NCBI GenBank assembly: GCA_910583945.1
Contig: CAJTYF010000043.1
Span: forward strand, 1 to 13,023
Direction of reading: 5' to 3'
DNA length: 13,023 nucleotides
Source of the DNA: an uncultured Bacilli bacterium
GTDB lineage: Bacteria > Bacillota_I > Bacilli_A > RF39 > UBA660
Under the pieces are notes generated by a model that saw only the letters and a list, made by a program, of their open reading frames with translations, was not told the origin of the DNA and did not search any database. Below, piece after piece: positions 12,970 through 13,023 of this stretch; position 1 is the first letter of the stretch; each line of letters opens with the position of its first letter. The position numbers and the translations under genes were made by a program.

Positions 12970-13023
12970 GTGTGCCGTGCATGGCATATATCTTGTTGGT
13001 GAAAGTCCAATACACACGTAGGT
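12970..13023 (+). mobile_element. group II intron 5' end (probably class IIC), truncated by window
   Basis: The sequence starts with the intron 5' signature GTGTG (12970-12974), then GCCGTGCATGGC and GGTGAAAGTCC (12999-13009), as in domain I of bacterial group II introns. The layout GTGTGCC, GCATGG, then GGTGaaAGTCC closely follows the IIC intron of Oceanobacillus iheyensis as I recall it. Local pairings fit: GCC/GGC and TTGG/CCAA. It begins four bases after an eight-base-pair hairpin, and class IIC introns are known to insert just downstream of terminator hairpins. Most of the intron, including any reverse transcriptase, lies outside the window. Confidence 0.75.

Overview
The window reads as low-GC Firmicutes chromosome (Bacilli/Erysipelotrichia-like, or an uncultured gut lineage near the RF39-type reduced-genome Bacilli). 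The grounds are the very AT-rich intergenic DNA, AGGAGG/GGTGAT Shine-Dalgarno sites, T-tailed hairpin terminators, a split tsaE-tsaB-rimI-tsaD cluster, LytR-CpsA-Psr (LCP) and O-antigen-ligase-like proteins, and exported SH3/dockerin/cadherin-like proteins. Trp is written TGG throughout, no TGA lies inside any gene and tsaB ends in TGA, so the standard bacterial code applies rather than the Mycoplasma code. The lineage is inference; no species can be named.

Layout. Bases 1-500 hold the 3' end of 23S rRNA and a complete 5S rRNA closing an rRNA operon. Next come an unrecognised 133-residue protein (550-951) and a Mbeg1/DUF2974-like alpha/beta hydrolase (1073-2194). Bases 2273-4784 carry tsaE, tsaB, rimI and tsaD, most of the machinery for the t6A modification of tRNA plus the ribosomal S18 acetyltransferase; the last three overlap one another. 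A small three-helix membrane protein with His-His and Asp-Glu motifs follows (4842-5192).

From 5383 to 12541 the theme is the cell surface. A minus-strand pair encodes an LCP transferase with an unusual PASTA domain and Asn/Asp-rich tail (5961-8030) and a hexapeptide-repeat acyltransferase (5383-5934). Diverging from it on the plus strand are a polytopic O-antigen ligase/polymerase-like protein (8186-9370), then a two-gene unit: a secreted SH3 plus glucosaminidase-like protein ending in a dockerin-like module (9474-11204), and a membrane-anchored Ig-like plus cadherin-like protein (11213-12541). Together these could assemble, attach and remodel a surface glycopolymer. The last two may also form a docking pair.

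The right end (12593-13023) is mobile-element territory: the frameshifted C-terminal remnant of an IS256-family transposase, a hairpin terminator facing left, and the first bases of a group II (probably IIC) intron cut off by the window edge.

Themes across the window: TGnTAnAAT extended -10 promoters a few bases before the Shine-Dalgarno site, terminators overlapping stop codons, paired cysteines in the exported proteins, and 11-bp-phased TTGACA-like repeats upstream of two surface-gene promoters.
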